Shown: in pieces, positions 1 through 6,813 of the stretch
Layout: every line of letters begins with the position of its first letter
Numbering within the stretch: position 1 is the stretch's first letter
From: an uncultured Rikenellaceae bacterium
Lineage (GTDB): Bacteria > Bacteroidota > Bacteroidia > Bacteroidales > Rikenellaceae
DNA length: 26,036 bases
Assembly: GCA_910588925.1 (NCBI GenBank)
Contig: CAJURV010000024.1
Location: 1-26,036, forward strand
Reading direction: 5' to 3'
The notes under the pieces: generated by a model
Told to the model about the DNA's origin: nothing
Databases searched by the model: none
Seen by the model: the letters and a program-made list of their open reading frames with translations, nothing else
Made by a program: the position numbers and the translations under genes

Positions 1-8
1 AATAACCC

Positions 9-56
9 ATGCGTCTGCTAATTATCGTAACGGCACAATGGAAAGTTCAATTTTAA
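9..56 (+). other. Possible 15-codon upstream ORF in the leader of copy A
   Basis: ATG at 9 opens a frame reading MRLLIIVTAQWKVQF and stops at 54-56, just before the peptide gene at 69. Copy B has the equivalent frame (1604-1645) with the same first ten residues but a different tail and stop position. The near-identical leader could reflect a translated leader peptide, an RNA element or simply a recent duplication. Two copies cannot separate these. Confidence 0.3.
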
Positions 57-68
57 AAAATTAGTGTC

Positions 69-368
69 GTGAAAAAGATGATTTTCGGACTTACCGCATT
101 GTTGGTGGCTGCGTCTGCGACCACGTATGTCTATTCCAAAAATGCGAGCGACGCGATAGCCTATATCGTTCAAAATAATATAGAGACGTTGTCGAGTGAT
201 GATATGGACGGTTCGTCTTGTTTTGCCGGAGGTCCGGGGGCTGTGTCATGTTCACTGAGTGCTGGCGTAGGCATAGGAGGAGCAACTGGCGATGCGAGTT
301 GTACAGTTACATGTAGTGATGGATATTATGCTTGTTGCGGAGTAGGATGTAAATGCATAAAAAATTAG
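69..368 (+). CDS. NVEALA-like secreted Cys/Gly-rich peptide (copy A)
   Basis: 99 aa. Residues 1-23 form a Lys-start hydrophobic signal peptide ending near VYS. Residues 36-45 (NNIETLSSDD) sit where the NVEALA motif lies in that Bacteroidales peptide family. The rest is Gly-rich with eight cysteines (51, 61, 78, 82, 89, 90, 94, 96) and ends in YYACCGVGCKCIKN. An even Cys number suggests disulfides or metal binding, which is inference. The start is GTG, whereas the near-identical copy B uses ATG at the same place. A propeller lipoprotein gene follows 10 bases after the stop codon. Function is unknown; precursor of a secreted or surface peptide is the most likely role. Confidence 0.8.
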   Translation: MKKMIFGLTALLVAASATTYVYSKNASDAIAYIVQNNIETLSSDDMDGSSCFAGGPGAVSCSLSAGVGIGGATGDASCTVTCSDGYYACCGVGCKCIKN

Positions 369-378
369 ATATATCGTG

Positions 379-1455
379 ATGCGGAAAATAATCTTTATCC
401 TTATTGCGGCATCGCTTTGTGCCTGCAATAATATTCAGACACAACTATCAGACTCCGGAGATGTCGTTACCGTAGATTTCGACAATATAAAAACAGTTGA
501 CATAAACGACGGTGAGATCATAGAGCTCGAGGCGACGGACAAGTCGCTGTTGGCCTATATCGACGGATTCGTTATCGATGATGATAAGTTTTTCATCAGA
601 TCGAGAGGCGAGGTCTTTGCATTCGATAAGTCGGGGCACTATCTTTTCAACGTGGGAGCAAGAGGCCGGGCCGAGAACGAATATATGCAGGCCGATTGCC
701 TCTTTATGAGGGGCGACACGTTGGCCGTTTTCGACTGGCAGTCGCACAAGGTGTTGTTTTACGATACGGATGGAGAATACCTGTCTGACAAAGCTATCGA
801 TAAAAGTGAGGATGGGCTGACAGTAAGTAGGATATATCCGCTCTCTTCCGATGGGTATATAGTGACCAATGTCTTTCAGGGTATTCCCGGGAAGACCCCT
901 ATGTTCGGCCGCACGAACGGGAATTTCGGGTATGAATACTCGTATTCGGGGTTATATCGTCAGAATGGATCGTCTTATAATGATATGTACGTAGGGGAGG
1001 CCAATACAATGTTGTACGGAGAGATGTTTTCCGACTCCGTTTATAGGGTTGCTCCCAGTAGCAGGGAGATAGAGTTCGCCTACTACATCGATTTCGGAAA
1101 GTATAAGTTCCCTGAATCGCTCAAATATGGCAAGGAGAGTTACCAGCTGGTCCAGATGCTGAATGACGATGAGTCGCTCGTTGAAAAAATCGCCACTTTC
1201 GTGATGTTCCGCAACGAGACTGCAGACAAGTTCCGGTTCACTTTCGCGTTCCGTGGGGATGCGCATTACGTACAGTACGACAGAAAGTCCGGCGATGTCA
1301 GTACAATCAGATTCGAAGACCCTGACGGTCGGCTGAAAGCGGGAACGGTGCTCTTCATATACTATTTGGAAGACGGTTTCTACATATCTGCCAAAAGCGA
1401 CGATATCGACTCCAATCCCGTGTTGGTTAAGTTCGGTTACGATGTGTTTGAATAG
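379..1455 (+). CDS. 6-bladed beta-propeller lipoprotein (copy A)
   Basis: 358 aa from ATG 379; a GTG three bases upstream is possible, but the paralogue at 1976 supports the ATG. Residues 1-15 are hydrophobic and end in a lipobox (LCAC, Cys16), so it is probably an outer-membrane or periplasmic lipoprotein. The body has repeating short beta patterns (FAFDKSGHYLFNVG, LAVFDWQSHKVLFYDTDG) typical of the 6-bladed propeller/BF3164-type family that accompanies NVEALA peptides. The usual family motif G-x-GPGE appears here as ARGRAENEY. Such propellers are usually binding proteins; the ligand is unknown. It is likely cotranscribed with the peptide gene. Confidence 0.8.
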   Translation: MRKIIFILIAASLCACNNIQTQLSDSGDVVTVDFDNIKTVDINDGEIIELEATDKSLLAYIDGFVIDDDKFFIRSRGEVFAFDKSGHYLFNVGARGRAENEYMQADCLFMRGDTLAVFDWQSHKVLFYDTDGEYLSDKAIDKSEDGLTVSRIYPLSSDGYIVTNVFQGIPGKTPMFGRTNGNFGYEYSYSGLYRQNGSSYNDMYVGEANTMLYGEMFSDSVYRVAPSSREIEFAYYIDFGKYKFPESLKYGKESYQLVQMLNDDESLVEKIATFVMFRNETADKFRFTFAFRGDAHYVQYDRKSGDVSTIRFEDPDGRLKAGTVLFIYYLEDGFYISAKSDDIDSNPVLVKFGYDVFE

Positions 1456-1554
1456 ACGGTGAGAAACAGGCGTGTCTTTTTTGCTTTTTTGTGTGTTATA
1501 TGTGTTTACGTGCCACGTAGTCATGAGATTGATACGGTAAAGTCATGTTTTTTA

Positions 1555-1586
1555 TTTATAAATTCATGAGAAAAGTCGTACCTTTA
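1555..1586 (+). promoter_or_regulatory. Probable promoter of cassette copy B
   Basis: TTTA at 1555-1558, a 20-base spacer, then TACCTTTA at 1579-1586, one base off the Bacteroidetes -7 consensus TAnnTTTG. The same TACCTTTA box recurs upstream of the propeller gene at 8340. Transcription would begin near 1592, giving a leader of about 70 bases before the peptide gene at 1662. Confidence 0.45.
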
Positions 1587-1603
1587 TAACAAAAAAATAA
1601 CCC

Positions 1604-1645
1604 ATGCGTCTGCTAATTATCGTAACGGCACAGCGGAAAATTTAA
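1604..1645 (+). other. Possible 13-codon upstream ORF in the leader of copy B
   Basis: Reads MRLLIIVTAQRKI and stops at 1643-1645, 16 bases before the peptide ATG. The first ten residues equal those of the frame at 9-56; the C-terminal ends differ through substitutions and an earlier stop. It lies within the predicted leader downstream of the promoter at 1555-1586. Confidence 0.3.
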
Positions 1646-1661
1646 TTTTAAATTTAGTATC

Positions 1662-1961
1662 ATGAAAAAGATGATTTTCGTACTTGCCGTATTGTTGGTG
1701 GCTGCGTCTGCGACCACGTATGTCTATTCCCAAAATGCGAGCGACGGGATAGCCTATATCGTTCAAAATAATATAGAGACGTTGTCGAGTGATGATATGG
1801 ACGGTTCGTCTTGTTTTGCTGGAGGTCCGGGGGCTGTGTCTTGTTCACTGAGTGCTGGGGCCAGTGGAGGAGGGGTAGGTGGTTCTGCGGGGTGTACCGT
1901 TACATGTGGAGATGGATATTATGCATGTTGCGGAGTAGGATGTAAATGCATAAAACAATAG
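1662..1961 (+). CDS. NVEALA-like secreted Cys/Gly-rich peptide (copy B)
   Basis: 99 aa with an ATG start. It has the same layout as the copy at 69: signal peptide 1-23, NNIETLSSDD at 36-45, eight cysteines at identical positions, and the same YYACCGVGCKCIK ending. Between Cys61 and Cys78 the Gly-rich stretch 67-77 differs at 7 of 11 residues from copy A, while residues 30-66 are identical. Other changes sit in the signal peptide and at single sites (24, 29, 83, 99). A propeller gene follows after 14 bases. Function is unknown; secreted structural, signalling or antagonistic peptides are all possible. Confidence 0.8.
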   Translation: MKKMIFVLAVLLVAASATTYVYSQNASDGIAYIVQNNIETLSSDDMDGSSCFAGGPGAVSCSLSAGASGGGVGGSAGCTVTCGDGYYACCGVGCKCIKQ

Positions 1962-1975
1962 AAATATTTTAAGCT

Positions 1976-3058
1976 ATGCGTAGAATAATCATTCTTATTA
2001 TTGCAGCATCGCTTTCCGCCTGTAATAATATGCAGACACCGTTTTCTACATCCGGATTCGGTGTCGTTGTTGAAGTAGATCTTGATGATGTAAAAAACGT
2101 TAATATAAACGACGGCGAGATCATAGAACTCGAGGCTACAGACAAGTCGCTGCTAGCCTATGTAAATGATCTTATTATTGACGACGATAAAATCTTTATC
2201 ATATCAAGAAGCGAGGTCTTTGCGTTCGACAAGTCGGGCCACTATCTTTTCAATGTAGGGACAAGAGGCCGGGCCGAGAACGAATATATGCAGGCCGACT
2301 GTATTTTTATGATGGGCGATTCGTTGGCTGTTTTCGACTGGCAGTCGCATAGGCTTCTATTTTACAATACGGATGGAGAATATCTATCGGACAGGAGTAT
2401 CGACAAAAGCGAAGATGGGTTGACTGTCAGTAAAATATTCCCGCTTTCCTCGGACGGTTATATTGTAGAAAACGTATTTCAAGGCTTGCCTGGTGAGACG
2501 CCTATGTTTGGCCGTCTGAACGAAGATTTCGGGTATGAATACTCATATTCGGGCCTCTATAGGCAGGATGGGGCGTTCTATGGTAATTTATCCGTAGGTA
2601 CGGCGAATACATTGTTGTACGGGGGATTATTCTCGGACTCCGTTTATAGGGCTGCTCCCGACAATAAGGCGATAGAATTTGCTTACTATATAGATTTTGG
2701 GAAATATAAATTTCCGGAATCGCTTAAGCGCGGAAAAGAGAATTATCAACTTATTCAGATGCTCAACGACGATGAGACGCTTACTGAAAAATTCGTGACT
2801 TTCTTGATGTATCGCAATGAGACCAAAGACAAGTTCCGGTTCCTTTTTGGTTTCCGGAAGGCGGCACATTATGTGGAATACGACAGGGAGTCGGGTGATG
2901 TCAAGACCATTAAAATAGAAGATCCTAACGGTAAGTTGAAGCCTCAGACAGAGCTGTTCGCCCATTATATGGAAGACGGTTTCTACATATTGGCCAAAAG
3001 CGACGATATCGACTCCAATCCCGTGTTGGTCAGGTTCGGTTACGATGTGTTTGAATAG
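1976..3058 (+). CDS. 6-bladed beta-propeller lipoprotein (copy B)
   Basis: 360 aa. A signal with a canonical lipobox (LSAC, Cys16) predicts a lipid-anchored, exported protein. It is homologous to the gene at 379 along its length: the blade patterns, the GTRGRAENEY element and the C-terminal end ILAKSDDIDSNPVLVRFGYDVFE-type strand are shared, with scattered substitutions in the middle third (for example around LYRQDGAFYGNLSVGTANT). The family role is unproven; it probably binds or presents something at the envelope. The stop codon is 3 bases from the next ATG, so it is cotranscribed with the thioredoxin-like gene. Confidence 0.8.
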   Translation: MRRIIILIIAASLSACNNMQTPFSTSGFGVVVEVDLDDVKNVNINDGEIIELEATDKSLLAYVNDLIIDDDKIFIISRSEVFAFDKSGHYLFNVGTRGRAENEYMQADCIFMMGDSLAVFDWQSHRLLFYNTDGEYLSDRSIDKSEDGLTVSKIFPLSSDGYIVENVFQGLPGETPMFGRLNEDFGYEYSYSGLYRQDGAFYGNLSVGTANTLLYGGLFSDSVYRAAPDNKAIEFAYYIDFGKYKFPESLKRGKENYQLIQMLNDDETLTEKFVTFLMYRNETKDKFRFLFGFRKAAHYVEYDRESGDVKTIKIEDPNGKLKPQTELFAHYMEDGFYILAKSDDIDSNPVLVRFGYDVFE

Positions 3059-3061
3059 ACT

Positions 3062-3676
3062 ATGAAAAAGCAGAATCTGTTTCTTTGCATAGCGATTGTT
3101 GTTTCGATCGTTATCGCGGTATTGCTTATCGTCAAAGTGAACCGTGACGATAAACGCAACAGGGAGGCTATTGCACAGTTGGGCAGAGAGAGCATGTTGT
3201 TGGCTCCCGTTCAGCATGAACAGTTGGAGTTGCTCGATTTCAATCTGATGAATATAGCCCGTTCCGAGGTGGGCGATGTCAACGGCGGACAGTTCATCCT
3301 TTCCGACTCGCTCGAAGCGGACAAAACCATCGTCATATACATCTCGGCATATTATTGCAAGGATTGCGTCGATTTCGTCTTGGGGCATATCGGCGCTCTT
3401 AACGAAAAGGCATCCTGCGACAAGGTGGTGGTGATGGCGGACAAATACCTCCCGCGTGATTTGCACGTATTCGCAAGGACTAACGGTATTGAAAACGATT
3501 TCTACCTTACGAAAGACGATAAGCTTAAGAATAAAATGGAGAAGGTAGGAATGCCCGTCGTGTTTGTCGTCGACAGAAATTCCGGCGACATCTCGCATGT
3601 TTTCGTGCCGCACAAGGAGGTGCCCGAATACTTTGCCGAATATATCGACATAGTGACCGGATATGTGTGCGACTAA
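3062..3676 (+). CDS. Membrane-anchored thioredoxin-fold oxidoreductase
   Basis: 204 aa. Residues 6-25 form one hydrophobic N-terminal segment acting as an anchor or uncleaved signal; a Lys/Arg-rich stretch follows at 26-40. Residues 85-175 fit a thioredoxin/TlpA-like fold: a beta strand TIVIYIS, the active site Cys99-Lys-Asp-Cys102 and a probable cis-Pro at 165 (GMPVVFVVD). The CKDC active site differs from the reducing CGPC type. It starts 3 bases after the propeller stop codon and is the last gene of the run, followed by a terminator. Inference: it oxidises, reduces or isomerises disulfides of the Cys-rich peptides made by the same transcript. Confidence 0.75.
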   Translation: MKKQNLFLCIAIVVSIVIAVLLIVKVNRDDKRNREAIAQLGRESMLLAPVQHEQLELLDFNLMNIARSEVGDVNGGQFILSDSLEADKTIVIYISAYYCKDCVDFVLGHIGALNEKASCDKVVVMADKYLPRDLHVFARTNGIENDFYLTKDDKLKNKMEKVGMPVVFVVDRNSGDISHVFVPHKEVPEYFAEYIDIVTGYVCD

Positions 3677-3706
3677 ACAACACTTTTGCCTATAATCGAC
3701 ATAAAG

Positions 3707-3735
3707 AACGGGAAGCATGACAGCCTCCCGTTTTT
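3707..3735 (+). terminator. Intrinsic terminator of the peptide/propeller/thioredoxin run
   Basis: Stem AACGGGAAGC / GCCTCCCGTT (one mismatch) around a six-base loop, followed by a short T run. It lies 30 bases after the stop codon at 3676. Confidence 0.75.
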
Positions 3736-4000
3736 GTCTATTTTCATGCACCATTTCCCGCCTCAGTAATCAAGACCTCGTTTCGTAAGCCTTTCCCGCC
3801 TGTTTTCTTCTGCCTGCCGCTCGGCGCAATCCGCACGGACTCCGACCATTGCGAAGCCAGACAAAACACAACCTCACTGCGAGACAATGTATTAAAGGCA
3901 CCTTATCACCCCTTACACTAAAGCCGCCCACTGTGAGGCAAACCAATTCACCGTCCCCACCACACGACATATATCTATATACCGGCAACACCAAATACAT

Positions 4001-4037
4001 CAAACAAAAAAACAACCGACAAACAATTTGCCGGTTG
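4001..4037 (-). terminator. Terminator of the minus-strand thioredoxin gene
   Basis: Read on the minus strand, CAACCGGCAAA pairs with TTTGTCGGTTG (one G-T pair) across a 3-base loop and is followed by a seven-T run. It lies about 25 bases past the stop codon at 4063. Confidence 0.8.
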
Positions 4038-4062
4038 CACAAACCCAAAGACAGATCCGCCA

Positions 4063-4482
4063 CTATCTGGCTTTAGGATACACCGCCTTTATCTTGGCAA
4101 TAAACTCCTCTGCCCCAGCGCCGCCTACGACACGTGCGAGCTCCTTGCCGTCAGAATCGAGAATCAGAAAAGTAGGATAAGCCTTTACTCCGTAATCGCT
4201 TCGTAACTGCGGACCCTCGCCTTTCTCCATATCGTATTTGACAGGGACGAAATTGTCATTGATGAACTTACCCACAGCTTTCTGCGTGAACACATTAGAG
4301 GTCATATACTTGCATGGCCCGCACCACGAAGCGTACGCATCCATGAAGATAGGCTTACCCTCGCTTGCGGCCGCTTTCTTAGCCGTAGCTAAATCGACAT
4401 TTCTGAACGCCACACCATCGTTCTGAGCCATTGCCGACACAGAGACGAAAAAGGCGACAAGAATAAAAAGTAATTTTTTCAT
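4063..4482 (-). CDS. Secreted/periplasmic thioredoxin family protein
   Basis: 139 aa from the ATG at 4482; an ATG two codons upstream also exists, but MKKLLFILVAFF is the usual signal start. The signal peptide ends at SAMA-QN (about residue 19). The mature part is a thioredoxin domain with the classic WCGPC active site (Cys54 and Cys57 in this numbering) in DAYASWCGPCK, followed by KAYPTF with the cis-Pro. It probably reduces or repairs disulfides in the periplasm. It lies 105 bases downstream of rlmN on the same strand and ends at a good terminator. It is separate from, and convergent with, the CKDC protein at 3062. Confidence 0.88.
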   Translation of the reverse strand: MKKLLFILVAFFVSVSAMAQNDGVAFRNVDLATAKKAAASEGKPIFMDAYASWCGPCKYMTSNVFTQKAVGKFINDNFVPVKYDMEKGEGPQLRSDYGVKAYPTFLILDSDGKELARVVGGAGAEEFIAKIKAVYPKAR

Positions 4483-4522
4483 AAACACCTATTTAAAACA
4501 ATATTACAATACCAAACGTTTA

Positions 4523-4540
4523 CCTCCCCTAACGGAGGGG
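4523..4540 (-). terminator. Small GC-rich hairpin after rlmN
   Basis: CCCCT (4526-4530) pairs with AGGGG (4536-4540), or CCTCC with GGAGG, about 50 bases past the rlmN stop. There is no T run, so termination is doubtful; it may be a weak or partial stop between rlmN and the thioredoxin gene. Confidence 0.3.
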
Positions 4541-4587
4541 TGTCGATACTAACCGACCGTATAAATAACGGATAATCTCCGGCAAAA

Positions 4588-5628
4588 TTACCCTTTCCCC
4601 ACAGGCACGCCCTTTTTATCGGCGGTGGACAGCATCCCGCAAGCGGCGAATATATCCTCCCCGCGCGATGCCCTCACAGTGGTTACGATACCGTGTCGTT
4701 CGAGATACGACTTGAAACGTGCGATAGTCTCCTCGGACGACGGGGCCAGATCGCTGTCCGGTATGCGATGGAAACGTATCAGGTTGACCCGGGCCCCCAT
4801 TCCGGCTATCAATACGGCCAAACGGTCGGCATCGCACTTGCGGTCGTTGACACCGTCGAAGAGGGTGTATTCGAAACTGATACGCCTTTGGTGTCTGAAG
4901 TCGTACCCGCGCAACATACGCACCACCTCCTCTATGGGATAACGCCGCTCCACGGGCATAAGAGTGCCGCGCACAGACGACTCCGGCGAGTGCAGGCTGA
5001 CAGCCAAGTGCACCGACGTACGCTCCATGAAAGCGGGGATAGAACCCATCACCCCTATGGTGGAGAGGGTCACACGGGTAGGGCTCCATGCCATGCCCCA
5101 CGGCGAGGTTATCACATCTATGGCCTTTATTACCTCCTCCGTATTGTCGAGCGGCTCGCCCATACCCATGAATACTATGTTGGTAAGACGCGAGCTCTCC
5201 TCTATTGAAAATATCTGATTGACTATCTCTCCGGCGGTAAGGCTACGGGTGAATCCGCCGCGCCCGGTCATGCAGAACCGGCATCCCATCCGACACCCCT
5301 CCTGCGACGAAACGCACAACGTGGCGCGATCGCCGTCGGGAATGTAGGCCGACTCCACGGCACCTCCTGCGAGGGTCGGGAACAGATATTTGCGCGTGCC
5401 GTCCACCGAGGTCTGCACGCGTGTAAAACCCATACGTCCCGTCTCGTAGCTCTCCGACAACGACCAGCGCATCCGTTTGCTAAGCGACGTCATATCGTCG
5501 ATGTCAGCCACACGATGCACATAGAGCCACTCGGCCAGCTGACGCGCCGTAAAAGGCTTGCCCCCGGCCGCCGACACCACCTTCTGAAGTTCGTCCGGAC
5601 CGAGTCCGAGCAAGATTTTCTTCTCCAT
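4588..5628 (-). CDS. rlmN: 23S rRNA / tRNA adenine-C2 methyltransferase (radical SAM)
   Basis: 346 aa, normal length. RlmN makes m2A at A2503 of 23S rRNA and at A37 of some tRNAs. Seen: CVSSQEGCRMGCRFCMTG with the CxxxCxxC iron-sulfur/SAM motif at Cys112, Cys116 and Cys119; GMGEPLDN at about 155-162 (SAM contact); VHLAVSLHSP at 206-214; and Cys330 in GEDIFAACGML as the C-terminal catalytic Cys. The N-terminus MEKKILLGLGPDELQKVV fits the family start. The promoter at 5633-5663 lies only 4 bases upstream of the ATG. Confidence 0.97.
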   Translation of the reverse strand: MEKKILLGLGPDELQKVVSAAGGKPFTARQLAEWLYVHRVADIDDMTSLSKRMRWSLSESYETGRMGFTRVQTSVDGTRKYLFPTLAGGAVESAYIPDGDRATLCVSSQEGCRMGCRFCMTGRGGFTRSLTAGEIVNQIFSIEESSRLTNIVFMGMGEPLDNTEEVIKAIDVITSPWGMAWSPTRVTLSTIGVMGSIPAFMERTSVHLAVSLHSPESSVRGTLMPVERRYPIEEVVRMLRGYDFRHQRRISFEYTLFDGVNDRKCDADRLAVLIAGMGARVNLIRFHRIPDSDLAPSSEETIARFKSYLERHGIVTTVRASRGEDIFAACGMLSTADKKGVPVGKG

Positions 5629-5632
5629 GACA

Positions 5633-5663
5633 CAAATGTAATATTTTGCGAGGTCTTCTCAAA
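5633..5663 (-). promoter_or_regulatory. rlmN promoter (Bacteroidetes consensus)
   Basis: On the minus strand TTTG (5660-5663), exactly 19 bases, then TACATTTG (5633-5640), a perfect match to TTTG-N19-TAnnTTTG. Only 4 bases separate the -7 box from the ATG at 5628, so transcription should start at or within a base or two of the start codon. Confidence 0.75.
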
Positions 5664-5927
5664 ACCCGGCACTGCAGAATATACGTCCGCATCGGACATG
5701 CCCCCGATATAGACGGGTTATAGTTTAATCGGAAAACGACGCGAAATATGCCGAAGATTAATAAATTTCTCAAAATTTGTTTGACACTCTTTTTTCTTTC
5801 AAATATTTTTTTCACATTTGTAGAATAATAGATGGACGCATAATCGTTCCCGGCAACAGCACTACGACCTTTTGCAGGGTGATTTACTGAACGTTGTATC
5901 GCGGCATCCCCCGGTATAATCAGGTAT

Positions 5928-5984
5928 ATGTCCGTCTTAAGGGAAAGGATATGGCTCCTTTCAGAACCATACCCAAAGGTGTAA
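5928..5984 (+). other. Short ORF and alternative hairpins in the tonB leader
   Basis: ATG 5928 opens an 18-codon frame (MSVLRERIWLLSEPYPKV). The same stretch can fold as GAAAGGA (5943-5949) with TCCTTTC (5956-5962), or, excluding that, as TATGG (5950-5954) with CCATA (5967-5971). A second frame from ATG 5951 (MAPFRTIPKGVIIEKT...) runs into the tonB gene out of frame. Any of these could be chance; mutually exclusive stems are what an attenuator or RNA switch would show. Confidence 0.3.
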
Positions 5985-6014
5985 TAATTGAAAAAACGTT
6001 AAAAGATACTAACA

Positions 6015-6713
6015 ATGGAAGTAAAAAAATCACCAAAAGCAGATCTTCAGAATAAAAGAAGTCTCTTTCTGCTTACAGGTCTGATTATCGCGCTTATCGC
6101 AGTCTACGGCATGTTCAACTGGAGCCAGAAAGAGGTAGGCGTAACCGTTCTCGAGCAAGAGACGGTGATAGTCGAACAAGAGGTGGTCGAACAGACCCGC
6201 CACGAAGAACCGCCCAAGGTGGAGGCACCCAAGGTGACGGCTCCCGTCGTTTCCGACATCCTCGAGATAACCGACAGCAAGATCAAGGCTAGCGAGGAGT
6301 TCAACTTCGACTCCGAATTCTCGGAAGACGCCCCCATCGTCATCAAACCGGTAGGCGGTGAAGAGGAGGAGCTGGTGAAAGAAGAGGTCCCCGTGCTCCG
6401 CGCCGAAACCATGCCCTCGTTCAACGGCAAGAAAGACGCCGCAGCTACAGCCGAATTCCGTACATGGGTGCTCAAAAACATACAGTATCCCCCCCTGGCC
6501 GAGGAGAATAACATCACCGGCCGCGTCATCATCAGGTTCGTCATAGAGCGCGACGGTACCGTCAGCAACGTAGAGGCGCTTTCGAGTCCCGACAAGCTCC
6601 TCACCGACGAAGCCGTACGCGTCGTTTCGAAATCGCCCAAGTGGACTCCCGGCGAACAACGAGGCAAGAAGGTGCGTGTGGCGGTTATCATCCCCATCGA
6701 CTTCCAGCTGTAA
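6015..6713 (+). CDS. TonB-like energy transducer
   Basis: 232 aa. TonB proteins couple the ExbBD proton-motive-force motor to outer-membrane TonB-dependent transporters. Seen: a basic N-terminus, one membrane segment at about 17-36 (LFLLTGLIIALIAVYGMFNW), a Glu/Pro/Val-rich periplasmic linker (about 45-130), the Bacteroidetes-type MPSFNGKKDA element, and a C-terminal TonB domain (about 141-232) with NIQYPPLAEENNITGRV, an RDGTVSNV turn, PKWTPGEQRGKKVRV and a final IPIDFQL strand. It stands alone between a long leader and a strong terminator; no exbB/exbD is nearby. I give no gene symbol because Bacteroidetes carry many TonB paralogues. Confidence 0.9.
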   Translation: MEVKKSPKADLQNKRSLFLLTGLIIALIAVYGMFNWSQKEVGVTVLEQETVIVEQEVVEQTRHEEPPKVEAPKVTAPVVSDILEITDSKIKASEEFNFDSEFSEDAPIVIKPVGGEEEELVKEEVPVLRAETMPSFNGKKDAAATAEFRTWVLKNIQYPPLAEENNITGRVIIRFVIERDGTVSNVEALSSPDKLLTDEAVRVVSKSPKWTPGEQRGKKVRVAVIIPIDFQL

Positions 6714-6736
6714 TCCCATCCCGGAGATCAGATACG

Positions 6737-6769
6737 AACCGCTTCCCGAATTGGTCGGGAGGCGGTTTT
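6737..6769 (+). terminator. Terminator after the TonB-like gene
   Basis: AACCGCTTCCCGA pairs with TCGGGAGGCGGTT over 13 positions with one wobble and a 5-base loop, followed by a short T run. It lies 23 bases past the stop codon. Confidence 0.85.
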
Positions 6770-6813
6770 GTCATTGAAAATTTGTAAATATACACATAGA
6801 ACCTTTGTTAATT

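Larger units (their letters stand above)
1..1455 (+). repeat. Tandem duplication, copy A (leader + peptide + propeller gene)
   Basis: This block is repeated at 1596-3058. The first 35 bases match almost exactly, the peptide genes are nearly identical apart from one Gly-rich stretch, and the propeller genes are clearly homologous along their length. The offset drifts from 1595 at the leader to 1603 at the propeller stop codon, so small indels have built up. Copy A starts at or before the window edge, so its promoter is not visible. It lacks the thioredoxin-like gene that follows copy B. Confidence 0.9.
1596..3058 (+). repeat. Tandem duplication, copy B
   Basis: Second copy of the block at 1-1455. 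Homology starts at the AATAACCC of the leader and runs to the propeller stop codon. Both propeller genes end in the same GTGTTTGAATAGAC run, then the sequences diverge at once: copy A enters a T-rich spacer, while copy B runs into the thioredoxin-like gene. The duplication junction is therefore just past the stop codon. Confidence 0.9.
3677..4062. other. Convergent intergenic region
   Basis: 386 bases between the thioredoxin-like gene and the convergent minus-strand thioredoxin. It holds one terminator for each strand, at 3707-3735 and 4001-4037. The middle is C-rich on the plus strand and contains only short, unconvincing frames; TTTCCCGCCT occurs twice near 3753 and 3793 without clear meaning. 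Confidence 0.7.
5629..6014. other. Divergent rlmN / tonB intergenic region
   Basis: 386 bases. The left end carries the minus-strand rlmN promoter. On the plus strand an AT-rich tract (5756-5828) holds promoter-like boxes (TTTG at 5780-5783, CACATTTG at 5813-5820), but the spacing is 29 bases, so I do not call a promoter. The following 190 bases would be an unusually long leader for the tonB-like gene, with competing hairpins and a short ORF listed separately. Confidence 0.5.

Noticed and set aside
2627..3754. 375-codon open frame on the minus strand across the propeller and thioredoxin genes
   Set aside because: It is antisense to two well-supported genes, has no promoter, and its translation is rich in His/Tyr/Val without any domain. 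Codon bias on the sense strand explains it.
5780..5820. Consensus promoter for the TonB-like gene
   Set aside because: The boxes TTTG and CACATTTG are 29 bases apart and the -7 box lacks its first T, so I describe the region but do not call a promoter.
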